DNA from: Planctomycetota bacterium
GTDB taxonomy: Bacteria > Planctomycetota > PUPC01 > DSUN01
Reading direction: 5' to 3'
NCBI GenBank assembly: GCA_016872875.1
Contig: VGYW01000236.1
Coordinates: forward strand, 1-13,024
Length of the DNA: 13,024 nt
Shown: positions 7,552 to 13,024 of the stretch, piece after piece
Layout: every line of letters starts with the position of its first letter
Numbering within the stretch: position 1 is the stretch's first letter
Made by a program: the position numbers and the translations under genes
Notes under the pieces: model-generated
Databases searched by the model: none
Seen by the model: the letters and a program-made list of their open reading frames with translations, nothing else
Told to the model about the DNA's origin: nothing

Positions 7552-9204
7552 TCAGCGGCAGGCGGCGGCCACGCGCTCGATGAGCGAGGCGAGGGCGGCT
7601 CTCGCGCGGCGGAGGGCGGAGGGGTCAGCGGTGAAGTGGGTGAGGTCCTTGACCAGGGAGTCGTCAATGGCGAGGGCCTTCTCGGCGTCGGCGAGAAGCT
7701 GGGGGTCGGCGCCGCCCTTGGCCTTGAGCTTGCCGACGGCGTCGCGGAGGAGCCAGAGGTATTCGTAGTCTTCGAGGCCGTCGCGGAAGTTCTCGAGGCG
7801 GACGGATGAGAGGGGCTGGCGGTCGGGGCCGGGGTAGAGGAGCTGGCCGTCGCCGTGGTGGCGGCCGCCCTGTTGGTTGACGAAGGTGGCGGGGTCCCAC
7901 GGGCCTTCGGGCCAGCGCGGCTCGGCCTTGTAGTTGTCGCGGAAGCAGTTGAGGCTCCAGTAGAGGAAGCCGGTGACGCCGTATTTCCAGGTCTGCCAGA
8001 GGAGGATGCGGTGGTCGAGGCCGGGCCACTCGATCATGAGGTTGGCGAAGGGCTTGCCCGGGCCGCAGCAGACGTACCACCAGACCTCGTCGCCCTTGGC
8101 CTGCTGGGGCTGCATCTCGTCCTTGCGGTAGCGTGCGGTGACGGGCGCCCAGATGTCGAGCACGTCGCCGAGGGCGGGGACGGGGTTGTCCTTGTAGAAG
8201 GTCTGCATGAGGCGGAGGTCGGGCATGGACTTCTTCAGAGCGGAGTACAGCTCATGGGCGATGTCGTAGTGCTCCTTGCCGATCTCGTCGTGGCAGTAGA
8301 CGTAGGCCCGTGGGAGCCAGCCGCGCGCCTTGGCGCGGTCGTAGAGCTTGCGGATGGCGGCGATTTGTGGGTCGTTGTGCTTCGCCCGTTCCTCGGGCGT
8401 GCCCTTCTTGGGCCAGGCGTAGGCGAGGCCGAAGCAGGCGCCGCCGCGTTCGAGCTGGCGGGCGACGAGCCGCTCGAGGTCGCGTTCGAGCTGCGGCCAG
8501 TCGTAGAGCGCCGGGCTGATGCGGCGGTCGAGGCAGAAGTCCATCCAGGCCTCGTACATCTCGATGGGCACGCTCTTGAGGCCGTAGAAGCGCTGGAGCT
8601 CGTCGGCGCGGAGGAGGAAGCAGGTCTCAAGGTGCTGCTGCTTGGGGATGGCGAAGTCCCACACCCGAAGCTCGATGGGCAAGGAGCGCTTGAGCCGGCC
8701 TCCGGCGCGGACAGTGACCCTGCCGCGGTAGAGGCCGGGCTTCGCATCGCCGGGCACGCGGACGCTGAGCCAGACGGGCTGCACCTCGCCTGCCTTCACA
8801 TCGAAGGGTTTTGGGGGAAGGAGCGGGTCGGGCCACCAGCCCTCGCGGGGCGCCTTGTAGGCCGGCTTCTCGGTCTTCACGTAGCCGACGACGTTCCAGG
8901 CGACGCAGGCGCTGGGGATGACCGCGCGGCCGCAGCGCAGGTCGCTGGCCTCGACCGCCACAACTCGCAGGGCCAGATTGGGCGCGACGACGAGCTGGAC
9001 GCCCTCGACCTCGCCGCGTGCGGCCTCGATGGCGAGCTTCTCGGCCTGGCCGCGGCTCCACGGCTCATCGCGGAAGACCTTCTCCATCGTGTCGGCGCTG
9101 CCCAACGTGAAGCTGGGCGGGGGAGCGAAGTCACCATACACCCAGCAGAAGATTAGCCCACAACCGGGCAACAAGAGGCACAGGGCCGGGAGGACTCTGC
9201 GCAC
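7552..9204 (-). CDS. DUF4091/GH123-like lipoprotein, putative glycoside hydrolase
   Basis: 550 residues from GTG 9204, which has GAGG six bases upstream. The N-terminus is a lipoprotein signal: Arg-Arg, a short Leu-rich stretch and the lipobox LPGC with Cys15. A beta-sandwich domain follows (about 40-185; VRVPGDAKPGLYRGRVTV), then an (alpha/beta)-barrel (about 190-480) of the DUF4091 type with conserved-looking YVYCHDEIGK, WQTWKYGVTGFLYWSLNCF and LENFRDGLEDYEYLWLL. Asp306-Glu307 matches the Asp-Glu dyad used in substrate-assisted hydrolysis by GH123 N-acetylgalactosaminidases. The C-terminus (480-550) is helical. Hydrolase activity and N-acetylhexosamine substrate are inferred; most DUF4091 proteins are uncharacterised. 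It lies 46 nt after the FG-GAP protein gene on the same strand and probably shares its transcript. Confidence 0.86.
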   Translation of the reverse strand: MRRVLPALCLLLPGCGLIFCWVYGDFAPPPSFTLGSADTMEKVFRDEPWSRGQAEKLAIEAARGEVEGVQLVVAPNLALRVVAVEASDLRCGRAVIPSACVAWNVVGYVKTEKPAYKAPREGWWPDPLLPPKPFDVKAGEVQPVWLSVRVPGDAKPGLYRGRVTVRAGGRLKRSLPIELRVWDFAIPKQQHLETCFLLRADELQRFYGLKSVPIEMYEAWMDFCLDRRISPALYDWPQLERDLERLVARQLERGGACFGLAYAWPKKGTPEERAKHNDPQIAAIRKLYDRAKARGWLPRAYVYCHDEIGKEHYDIAHELYSALKKSMPDLRLMQTFYKDNPVPALGDVLDIWAPVTARYRKDEMQPQQAKGDEVWWYVCCGPGKPFANLMIEWPGLDHRILLWQTWKYGVTGFLYWSLNCFRDNYKAEPRWPEGPWDPATFVNQQGGRHHGDGQLLYPGPDRQPLSSVRLENFRDGLEDYEYLWLLRDAVGKLKAKGGADPQLLADAEKALAIDDSLVKDLTHFTADPSALRRARAALASLIERVAAACR

Positions 9205-9250
9205 GGATCGCCTCGCTTTCTGTCGCAGGGATGAGCGCGGATCGCGCGGT

Positions 9251-10516
9251 TCAGCGGGCGAAGGACCGACGGATTCGGCGGCGCCGCGCCAAGAGGCCCA
9301 GGCCCCCGAGGGCGAGGAGGGCGAGTGCGGTAGGCTCGGGGATGAGTTCCGAGGAGAACTGATAGGCGGCGCCGGCGTCGGCAGCGATAGCGTCGTCGTA
9401 CGGCGCGCCCACGAGCACCCTGTCGCCCATGCCGGCAACGGACATGCCGAAGTAGTCGCTATTCGCCGGCGTGGGATTGAGGAACGTCGCCAGCAATGAG
9501 CCCGTCGCTACGTCGAGGAGGTAAGCGGCGCCGGCGCCCGACGCGCCCATGCCGTCCCCCGGCGCGCCTATGAGGGCGTTCCCCCCCACCCCCGCAACCG
9601 ACCAGCCAAACCAGTCGCCACCCGCCGGCGCAGGATTGGGGAAGGTGCGCAGCAAAGCCCCCGTCACGACGTCGAAGAGATATGCGGCGCCAGCGTTCTC
9701 AGCACCCGTGTCGTCGCCATACGCGCCTATGAGGACGTTCCCCCCCACCCCCGCGACGGAGATGCCGAACCTGTCCCAGATCGCCGGCGTGGGGTTGAGG
9801 AGGGTCCGCAGCAGGGCGCCTGTCCCGCCATCAAAGATGTAAGCGGCCCCAGCCTCCGGGGCGCCCGCGTTGTCCCCCAGCGCGCCCACCAGGGCGTTGC
9901 TGCCGACCGCGGCGACGGAGTAGCCGAAGAGGTCGGGCGCCGCCGGCGTCGGGTTCACGAAGCTGAGAAGCAATGCCCCTGTGCCGCCATTGAAGAGATG
10001 TGCCCCCCCGGCGCCGGCGTCGTCGTATGGCGCGCCCACCAGGACATTGCTGCCAACCCCTGCAACGGACCACCCGAACCAGTCGCCGGCCGCCGGCGTG
10101 GGATTGGGGAACGTGCGGAGCAGAGCCCCTGTGCCGCCGTCGAAGAGGTAGGCGGCCCCGGCGTCGGGGGCGCCGGTGTCATCGAATGGCGCGCCCACGA
10201 GCACGTTGCTGCCAACCCCGGCGACCGACCAGCCGAACCGGTCGTTGGCGGCAGGGGTAGGATTGGTGAACGTTCGAATCAAGGCCCCCGTCTGTCCATC
10301 GAAGAGGTACGCGGCGCCCGTGAGCGCGGCGTTGAATGGCGCGCCGACAAGGACATTCCCGCCAACCCCCGCGACGGAGCAGCCAAAGTAGCCCCCGCCA
10401 GCCGGCGTTGGGTTGAGGAACGTGTGCTCGAGGTAGTAAGGGATGCCCAGCGCCCGCATCTCGCCAATGCCGAGCGGAATCAGCGCCGCTGCCAACCCAA
10501 CCAGGCGTCTCGCCAT
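9251..10516 (-). CDS. FG-GAP-like seven-repeat propeller with PEP-CTERM sorting tail
   Basis: 421 residues from ATG 10516, with GGAGG seven bases upstream. A short hydrophobic N-terminus (RRLVGLAAALIPLG) may be a signal peptide, though a Glu interrupts it. Seven repeats of 49-53 residues follow, each with FGxSVAGVGxNVLVGAPxDD and then GAAYLFDGGTGALLRTFxNPTPA; the FG pairs are at 44, 94, 147, 197, 250, 303 and 356. This is the FG-GAP/integrin-alpha propeller pattern, with Asp-rich turns that may bind calcium. The C-terminus has IPEP (392-395), a hydrophobic helix and RRRR (411-414), the PEP-CTERM signal cleaved by exosortase in exopolysaccharide-producing bacteria. It is thus an exported, probably matrix-associated protein; its ligand is unknown. 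The very similar repeats suggest recent duplication. Confidence 0.9.
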   Translation of the reverse strand: MARRLVGLAAALIPLGIGEMRALGIPYYLEHTFLNPTPAGGGYFGCSVAGVGGNVLVGAPFNAALTGAAYLFDGQTGALIRTFTNPTPAANDRFGWSVAGVGSNVLVGAPFDDTGAPDAGAAYLFDGGTGALLRTFPNPTPAAGDWFGWSVAGVGSNVLVGAPYDDAGAGGAHLFNGGTGALLLSFVNPTPAAPDLFGYSVAAVGSNALVGALGDNAGAPEAGAAYIFDGGTGALLRTLLNPTPAIWDRFGISVAGVGGNVLIGAYGDDTGAENAGAAYLFDVVTGALLRTFPNPAPAGGDWFGWSVAGVGGNALIGAPGDGMGASGAGAAYLLDVATGSLLATFLNPTPANSDYFGMSVAGMGDRVLVGAPYDDAIAADAGAAYQFSSELIPEPTALALLALGGLGLLARRRRIRRSFAR

Positions 10517-10563
10517 GGCATGACCTCCGACGTTGCCTGGCAGCGGATCACCAACCAGAACAC

Positions 10564-10592
10564 ACTCTAGCGTTCCGCAGTGGGCTTGTCAA
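10564..10592 (-). promoter_or_regulatory. Promoter for the FG-GAP/DUF4091 operon
   Basis: On the minus strand TTGACA (10592-10587), a 17-nt spacer and TAGAGT (10569-10564). The -35 is consensus; the -10 keeps four of six bases. The transcript start would be near 10557, about 40 nt before the ATG at 10516. Confidence 0.6.
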
Positions 10593-10717
10593 GAGGGAAG
10601 TGGCCAGACTCTTCCGCGAGAAGCTCGGAATGGCAGTAGGCGTACTCGCAGCCTGCCTTGCTTGACGCTCTTAATCTAGGCGGAGCAGGCACTTACGCCG
10701 AATCGGGGCGGGGGCGG

Positions 10718-10745
10718 TTGACAAGCTGACGCCGTGTGGTATTAT
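10718..10745 (+). promoter_or_regulatory. Promoter for the pspA gene
   Basis: TTGACA (10718-10723), a 16-nt spacer and TATTAT (10740-10745) preceded by TGG. Transcription would begin near 10752, right before the first leader hairpin. It is a housekeeping-type promoter; I see no sigma-54 (GG-N10-GC) element such as drives pspA in enterobacteria. The stretch 10593-10717 between this and the divergent promoter shows no gene. Confidence 0.65.
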
Positions 10746-10927
10746 TATGTGAGGCAGCCGGGCCGAGCACTCCGCGCCCGGCTGCGGACGCCACGCATTG
10801 GGTGGGAGCGCAGCCAAACCGTGGTGCTCCAGGCGAGGGAGTGCGTAGCCGCGGGTAACACCGCAGGTGTGCAAGGGTGATCCCGGGATTAGCCTCCCAG
10901 GGAGCCCGAGACGAAAGGAGGAGCCAC
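10746..10927 (+). promoter_or_regulatory. Long, structured 5' leader of pspA
   Basis: About 175 nt separate the predicted transcript start from the pspA ATG. The leader opens with a perfect 10-bp stem, 10754-10763 with 10776-10785, and a 12-nt loop. Further on are short stems by eye: GGAGC/GCTCC (10805-10809 with about 10826-10830), GCGG/CCGC around 10853-10862, and TCCCGGGA near 10880. No open frame with a start is evident. It could regulate pspA at RNA level or carry a dispersed repeat: 10802-10815 recurs inverted after the gene. I match it to no known riboswitch. Confidence 0.45.
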
Positions 10928-11656
10928 ATGGCTGGCTTTCTCAAACGCGTGCGCCGCATCACCATGGCGAAAATCAACGCCTTCCTCGATGCGGTGGAGA
11001 ACCCCGAAGAAGTCTTCCCACAGCTCGTGCAGGAGATGCGCGTCGAATGCCGCAAGGCGATTGACGCCGAGGCCATCGCCGTGGCCGCGCTCAAGCGCCG
11101 GCAGCAGGAGTGGGACGACCTCCAGGCCGAGACGACCAAGTGGGGCCTGAGGGCCGAGCTCGCCGTCCGCGAGGGCGACGAGAAGCTGGCCCGCCAGGCC
11201 GTCGAGACCCAGATGGCCTTCGAGAGGCGGGTGGACCCGCACAAGAAGGCTGTCGAGCAGGCGCGAGTGGCCGCCGAGCGCGCCCGCGAGGCGCGCCAGG
11301 ACCTCCACGACAAGCTCCACACCCTGGAACGCAAGCGGGACGAAATCCTGGCCCGCGTCCGCGCCGCGAGGAGCCAGGAGGCGGTCCAGAAGGTCATCGC
11401 CGGCGTCGAGAGCGGCTCGGGGAGCATTCTGGACGCCGTGGCGCGGATGGAGGCGAAGGTCACGGAAGCCGAGGCCCGCGCGGGCGCCTATGCAGAAGTG
11501 GCGCTCGAGATGGGCGGCGGCGACTCCGAGGCCCGCTTCCGCGAGCTCGAACGCAAGCAGGCCGTCGAGGTCCGGCTCATCGAGCTCAGGCGCCGCGTGG
11601 CCGGCGCCCTGCCCGCCGCCGAGGAAGCCCCGGCGGCGGAACAGGCGAAGTCCTAG
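10928..11656 (+). CDS. pspA: PspA/IM30 (Vipp1) family membrane-maintenance protein
   Basis: 242 residues, close to the family norm. The ATG at 10928 has AAAGGAGG six bases upstream; an in-frame ATG at 10877 exists but lies inside the structured leader without such a site. The start MAGFLKRVRRITMAKINAFLDAVENPEEVFPQLVQEM fits family helix 0 and helix 1, including the ENPE turn, and is followed by long charged coiled-coil helices (about 38-165) and a shorter C-terminal helical part (about 170-225). Members assemble into ESCRT-III-like rings and rods on the inner membrane and protect it under stress. Its own housekeeping-type promoter and long leader precede it. The YqiJ-like gene downstream, beyond the repeat island, supports a membrane-stress role. 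Confidence 0.88.
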   Translation: MAGFLKRVRRITMAKINAFLDAVENPEEVFPQLVQEMRVECRKAIDAEAIAVAALKRRQQEWDDLQAETTKWGLRAELAVREGDEKLARQAVETQMAFERRVDPHKKAVEQARVAAERAREARQDLHDKLHTLERKRDEILARVRAARSQEAVQKVIAGVESGSGSILDAVARMEAKVTEAEARAGAYAEVALEMGGGDSEARFRELERKQAVEVRLIELRRRVAGALPAAEEAPAAEQAKS

Positions 11657-11665
11657 TTCACCCTT

Positions 11666-11695
11666 CGGCGGCAAGGCCGCCGGCTGCGCTCCCAC
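11666..11695 (+). repeat. Hairpin after pspA plus an inverted copy of a leader motif
   Basis: A 7-bp stem, 11666-11672 with 11676-11682 and a 3-nt loop, starts 9 nt after the pspA stop and could help end the transcript, though no U-run follows. Directly after it, 11682-11695 is the perfect reverse complement of 10802-10815 in the pspA leader, so the gene is bracketed by a 14-nt inverted pair. Confidence 0.6.
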
Positions 11696-11779
11696 GGTCC
11701 GCTCTTTGCCAAGCAGCTCCTGTTGTGGACCGCACGCCCAAGCAGAGCTTGGGGCCTGTGTGCCGGGGGGAGCCCTCCT

Positions 11780-11909
11780 CCCCCTCTCCCTCGGGGAGAG
11801 GGTTGGGGTGAGGGTGCTTCCCTTCCCCCTCTCCCTCGGGGAGAGGGTTGGGGTGAGGGTGCTTCCCTTCCCCCTCTCCCTCGGGGAGAGGGTTGGGGTG
11901 AGGGTGCTT
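11780..11909. repeat. Three tandem copies of a 45-bp repeat
   Basis: Copies begin at 11780, 11825 and 11870 with period 45 and no differences seen in the shared part; the third ends at 11909. Each contains the hairpin CTCTCCCTCGGGGAGAG followed by GGTTGGGGTGAGGGTGC. This is a type of repeat widespread between genes in high-GC bacteria. A diverged copy lies in the opposite orientation at about 11934-11971. Because 45 is a multiple of three, false open frames run through it. Confidence 0.9.
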
Positions 11910-12010
11910 GAGTTCCAGGCAGTCTCACGGAAGGCACCCTCACCCCTGCCCTCCCCCCAAGGGGGAGGGAGGAGACTTCCCTTTCGACAGGCACGTACAA
12001 CGGCGGGAGA

Positions 12011-12070
12011 CACGGACAAACAAGTTCGTCCGTGGCACCCTCCGTTTGCCCTGTGCAAACCCCGGGTGCC
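12011..12070. repeat. Hairpins in the right half of the repeat island
   Basis: 12011-12017 pairs with 12028-12034 (CACGGAC/GTCCGTG). Next, a compound hairpin pairs 12034-12040 with 12064-12070 (GGCACCC/GGGTGCC), enclosing 12044-12049 with 12055-12060 (GTTTGC/GCAAAC). They are directly followed by the right-end hairpin at 12071-12092, so this half is nearly all paired sequence. Confidence 0.65.
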
Positions 12071-12156
12071 ACGCCCAAACTTGCTTGGGCGTGCGGGAGT
12101 GAGTATACTCCCCAGCAGGAGCTGCTTGGCGTCTGCTCAGGTAAGGGGACACTGCG

Positions 12157-12900
12157 ATGCCTGAGCTGTTTCTGTGGTACAACCTGGTCTACGTCCTCGC
12201 CTTCTTCTTCGCCCTGCTCTACGCGGTGCTGAACGCGGTGGGGCTGGCCTCCGGCGGCGGGGCCGACGTGGGCCTCGACCACGACGTTGATGCGCACGTT
12301 GACGCCCATGTAGAGCACGACGTGCACGTGGAGGCCGAGCACCACGTGCCGGACTTCCACGTGGACCACGGGGTCCACGCCGAGCCGCCATCCCAGGCGC
12401 CGAGCCTGCTGGAGGAGGCGCTCTCCTTCTTCGGCATCGGCAAGGTGCCCCTCTCGGTCATCCTGATGACCTTCCTCATCACCTTCGCGGTCGTCGGCTG
12501 GGCGGTGAACAAGCTGCTGATGCCCGTGCTGCTCACGCCCGTGGCCTTCTTCCCCATCTCGTGCGGGGCCGCGGTGGTGCTGGGGCTGGGCGGCACGAAG
12601 CTCCTCGCCGGCACCCTCGGCCGCTACCTGCGGCCAATCGAGACGGCGGCGCTCCAACGCGGCGACCTCATAGGCCGCATCGCCACGACCAGCCTGCCGG
12701 TGGACGCGAAGTTCGGCACCGCACTGGTCCGCGACGAATACGGCACCCTCCACAAGGTCACGTGCCGCGTGCCCGAGGGTGCCACGTCCATCCCCAGGGA
12801 GCAAACCGTCCTCCTCGTGCGCTTCGTGCCAGTGAAGGAGCCGGGCCGGCGCGCGAGCGGCTACTACATCGTGGAGCCCTACAATGTCCCAACCACGTAG
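12157..12900 (+). CDS. YqiJ-like (DUF1449/NfeD-like OB-fold) inner-membrane protein with His/Asp-rich loop
   Basis: 247 residues; ATG 12157 has AAGGGG eight bases upstream. TM1 is about 7-30, then comes a loop (37-74) holding 10 His and 11 Asp/Glu among 38 residues. Two further hydrophobic segments lie at about 97-118 and 123-150 (VILMTFLITFAVVGW; LLTPVAFFPISCGAAVVLGLGG). A C-terminal OB-fold-like domain of about 85 residues follows (GDLIGRIATTSLPVDAKFGTALVRDEYG). The plan matches YqiJ/NfeD-type partners of flotillins, which shape or repair membranes. No flotillin is in the window; one may lie downstream. The His-rich loop suggests metal binding (Zn, Ni or Co), an inference. It follows pspA across the repeat island on the same strand, and its stop overlaps the next gene by 17 nt. 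Confidence 0.75.
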   Translation: MPELFLWYNLVYVLAFFFALLYAVLNAVGLASGGGADVGLDHDVDAHVDAHVEHDVHVEAEHHVPDFHVDHGVHAEPPSQAPSLLEEALSFFGIGKVPLSVILMTFLITFAVVGWAVNKLLMPVLLTPVAFFPISCGAAVVLGLGGTKLLAGTLGRYLRPIETAALQRGDLIGRIATTSLPVDAKFGTALVRDEYGTLHKVTCRVPEGATSIPREQTVLLVRFVPVKEPGRRASGYYIVEPYNVPTT

Positions 12901-13024
12901 GCCTCCTCCGAGGCCGCCGGGCCGCGCCCAGCCGCCGCCCGTGCCGCCGCAGGTGCGGCGCGAGCCGCAACGGCCCCCGTTCGCCGAGCTGGACGCTATG
13001 ATTGAGAAGGAGATTCCTTCCCCT
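12884..13024 (+). CDS. N-terminal part of a Pro/Arg-rich protein (3' end outside the window)
   Basis: ATG 12884 lies inside the last codons of the YqiJ-like gene, in another frame, with GGAG about eight bases upstream. The frame is open for 47 codons to the window edge. It begins MSQPRRPPPRPPGRAQPPP, stays Pro/Arg-rich to about residue 33, then turns to FAELDAMIEKEIP, which looks like the start of a folded or helical part. The 17-nt overlap implies translational coupling with the YqiJ-like protein. I do not recognise the family; a cytosolic partner of the membrane protein is possible. The Pro-rich reading could be a GC-rich artefact, but the binding site and the non-repetitive tail argue for a real gene. 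Confidence 0.55.
   Translation, partial: MSQPRRPPPRPPGRAQPPPVPPQVRREPQRPPFAELDAMIEKEIPSP

Larger units (their letters stand above)
11708..12130. repeat. Non-coding island bounded by nested inverted repeats (MITE-like)
   Basis: The ends 11708-11722 and 12116-12130 are perfect 15-bp inverted repeats. Just inside, 11731-11743 and 12083-12095 form a second perfect 13-bp inverted pair, in the same order. Each end also carries a local hairpin: 11737-11743/11747-11753 and 12071-12078/12085-12092. Between the ends lie 45-bp tandem repeats, a diverged inverted copy of the same unit and further hairpins. I see no transposase or real protein frame in the 500 nt between pspA (ends 11656) and the next gene (12157). 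No clear target-site duplication could be identified at the ends. Confidence 0.6.

Noticed and set aside
7855..9156. Open frame of 433 codons on the plus strand, opposite the DUF4091 gene
   Set aside because: Mirror frame of a gene with a lipobox and recognisable family motifs; no promoter or ribosome binding site of its own is apparent.
10746..10927. pspA leader as a cyclic-di-GMP or cobalamin riboswitch
   Set aside because: Fragments such as GTAGCCGCGGG recall the cyclic-di-GMP-I class, but the order and pairing do not fit its core, and no cobalamin box is present.
11780..12095. The repeat island as a CRISPR array
   Set aside because: The 45-bp copies are directly adjacent with no unique spacers, and no cas genes are present.
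11653..12804. Open frame of 383 codons on the minus strand through the repeat island and the YqiJ-like gene
   Set aside because: It stays open only because the tandem repeat has a period divisible by three and because of GC bias; it yields the repetitive SPQPSPRGRGG reading typical of this repeat.

Overview
The window is GC-rich throughout. It carries a PEP-CTERM-type sorting signal, a DUF4091-type lipoprotein, a two-gene NrfHA nitrite reductase, a secreted family-2 glycoside hydrolase, and intergenic spaces packed with palindromic repeats. Together these suggest a chromosomal fragment of a planctomycete-like or other PVC-group bacterium, perhaps from a metagenome. This is inference from gene content and style; no marker gene is present to fix the taxonomy.

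Layout. (1) 3-2137, plus strand: the C-terminal end of a winged-helix-like protein cut by the left edge, then a transglutaminase-like protein whose 5' end looks damaged. (2) 2140-3029, minus strand: a composite toxin-antitoxin operon read from a near-consensus promoter. It holds an MNT nucleotidyltransferase, a 15-codon stump of its HEPN (HepT) partner, and a complete antitoxin/RelE-ParE-type toxin pair. (3) 3095-3143: overlapping hairpins. (4) 3165-7458, minus strand: promoter, nrfH, nrfA and a secreted GH2 enzyme, tightly packed (4-nt overlap, then 11 nt). (5) 7464-7525: a large palindrome. (6) 7552-10592, minus strand: promoter, a seven-repeat FG-GAP-like propeller with a PEP-CTERM tail, then a DUF4091/GH123-like lipoprotein. 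(7) 10718-13024, plus strand: promoter, a long leader with a perfect hairpin, a PspA/IM30 protein, a 423-bp non-coding repeat island, a YqiJ-like (DUF1449) membrane protein with a His/Asp-rich loop, and the start of a Pro/Arg-rich protein.

How they may work together. NrfH anchors NrfA at the membrane and passes it quinol electrons for nitrite reduction to ammonium; the GH2 enzyme behind it would be co-expressed, linking glycan breakdown with respiration. The FG-GAP and DUF4091 proteins look like an exported surface/glycan pair. PspA and the YqiJ-like protein suggest a membrane-maintenance locus.

The four promoters I could read all have TTGAC(A/T/G) -35 boxes. The most unusual items are the HepT stump beside an intact second toxin pair, the inverted-repeat island at 11708-12130, the likely leaderless nrfH transcript, and the histidine-rich loop of the YqiJ-like protein.
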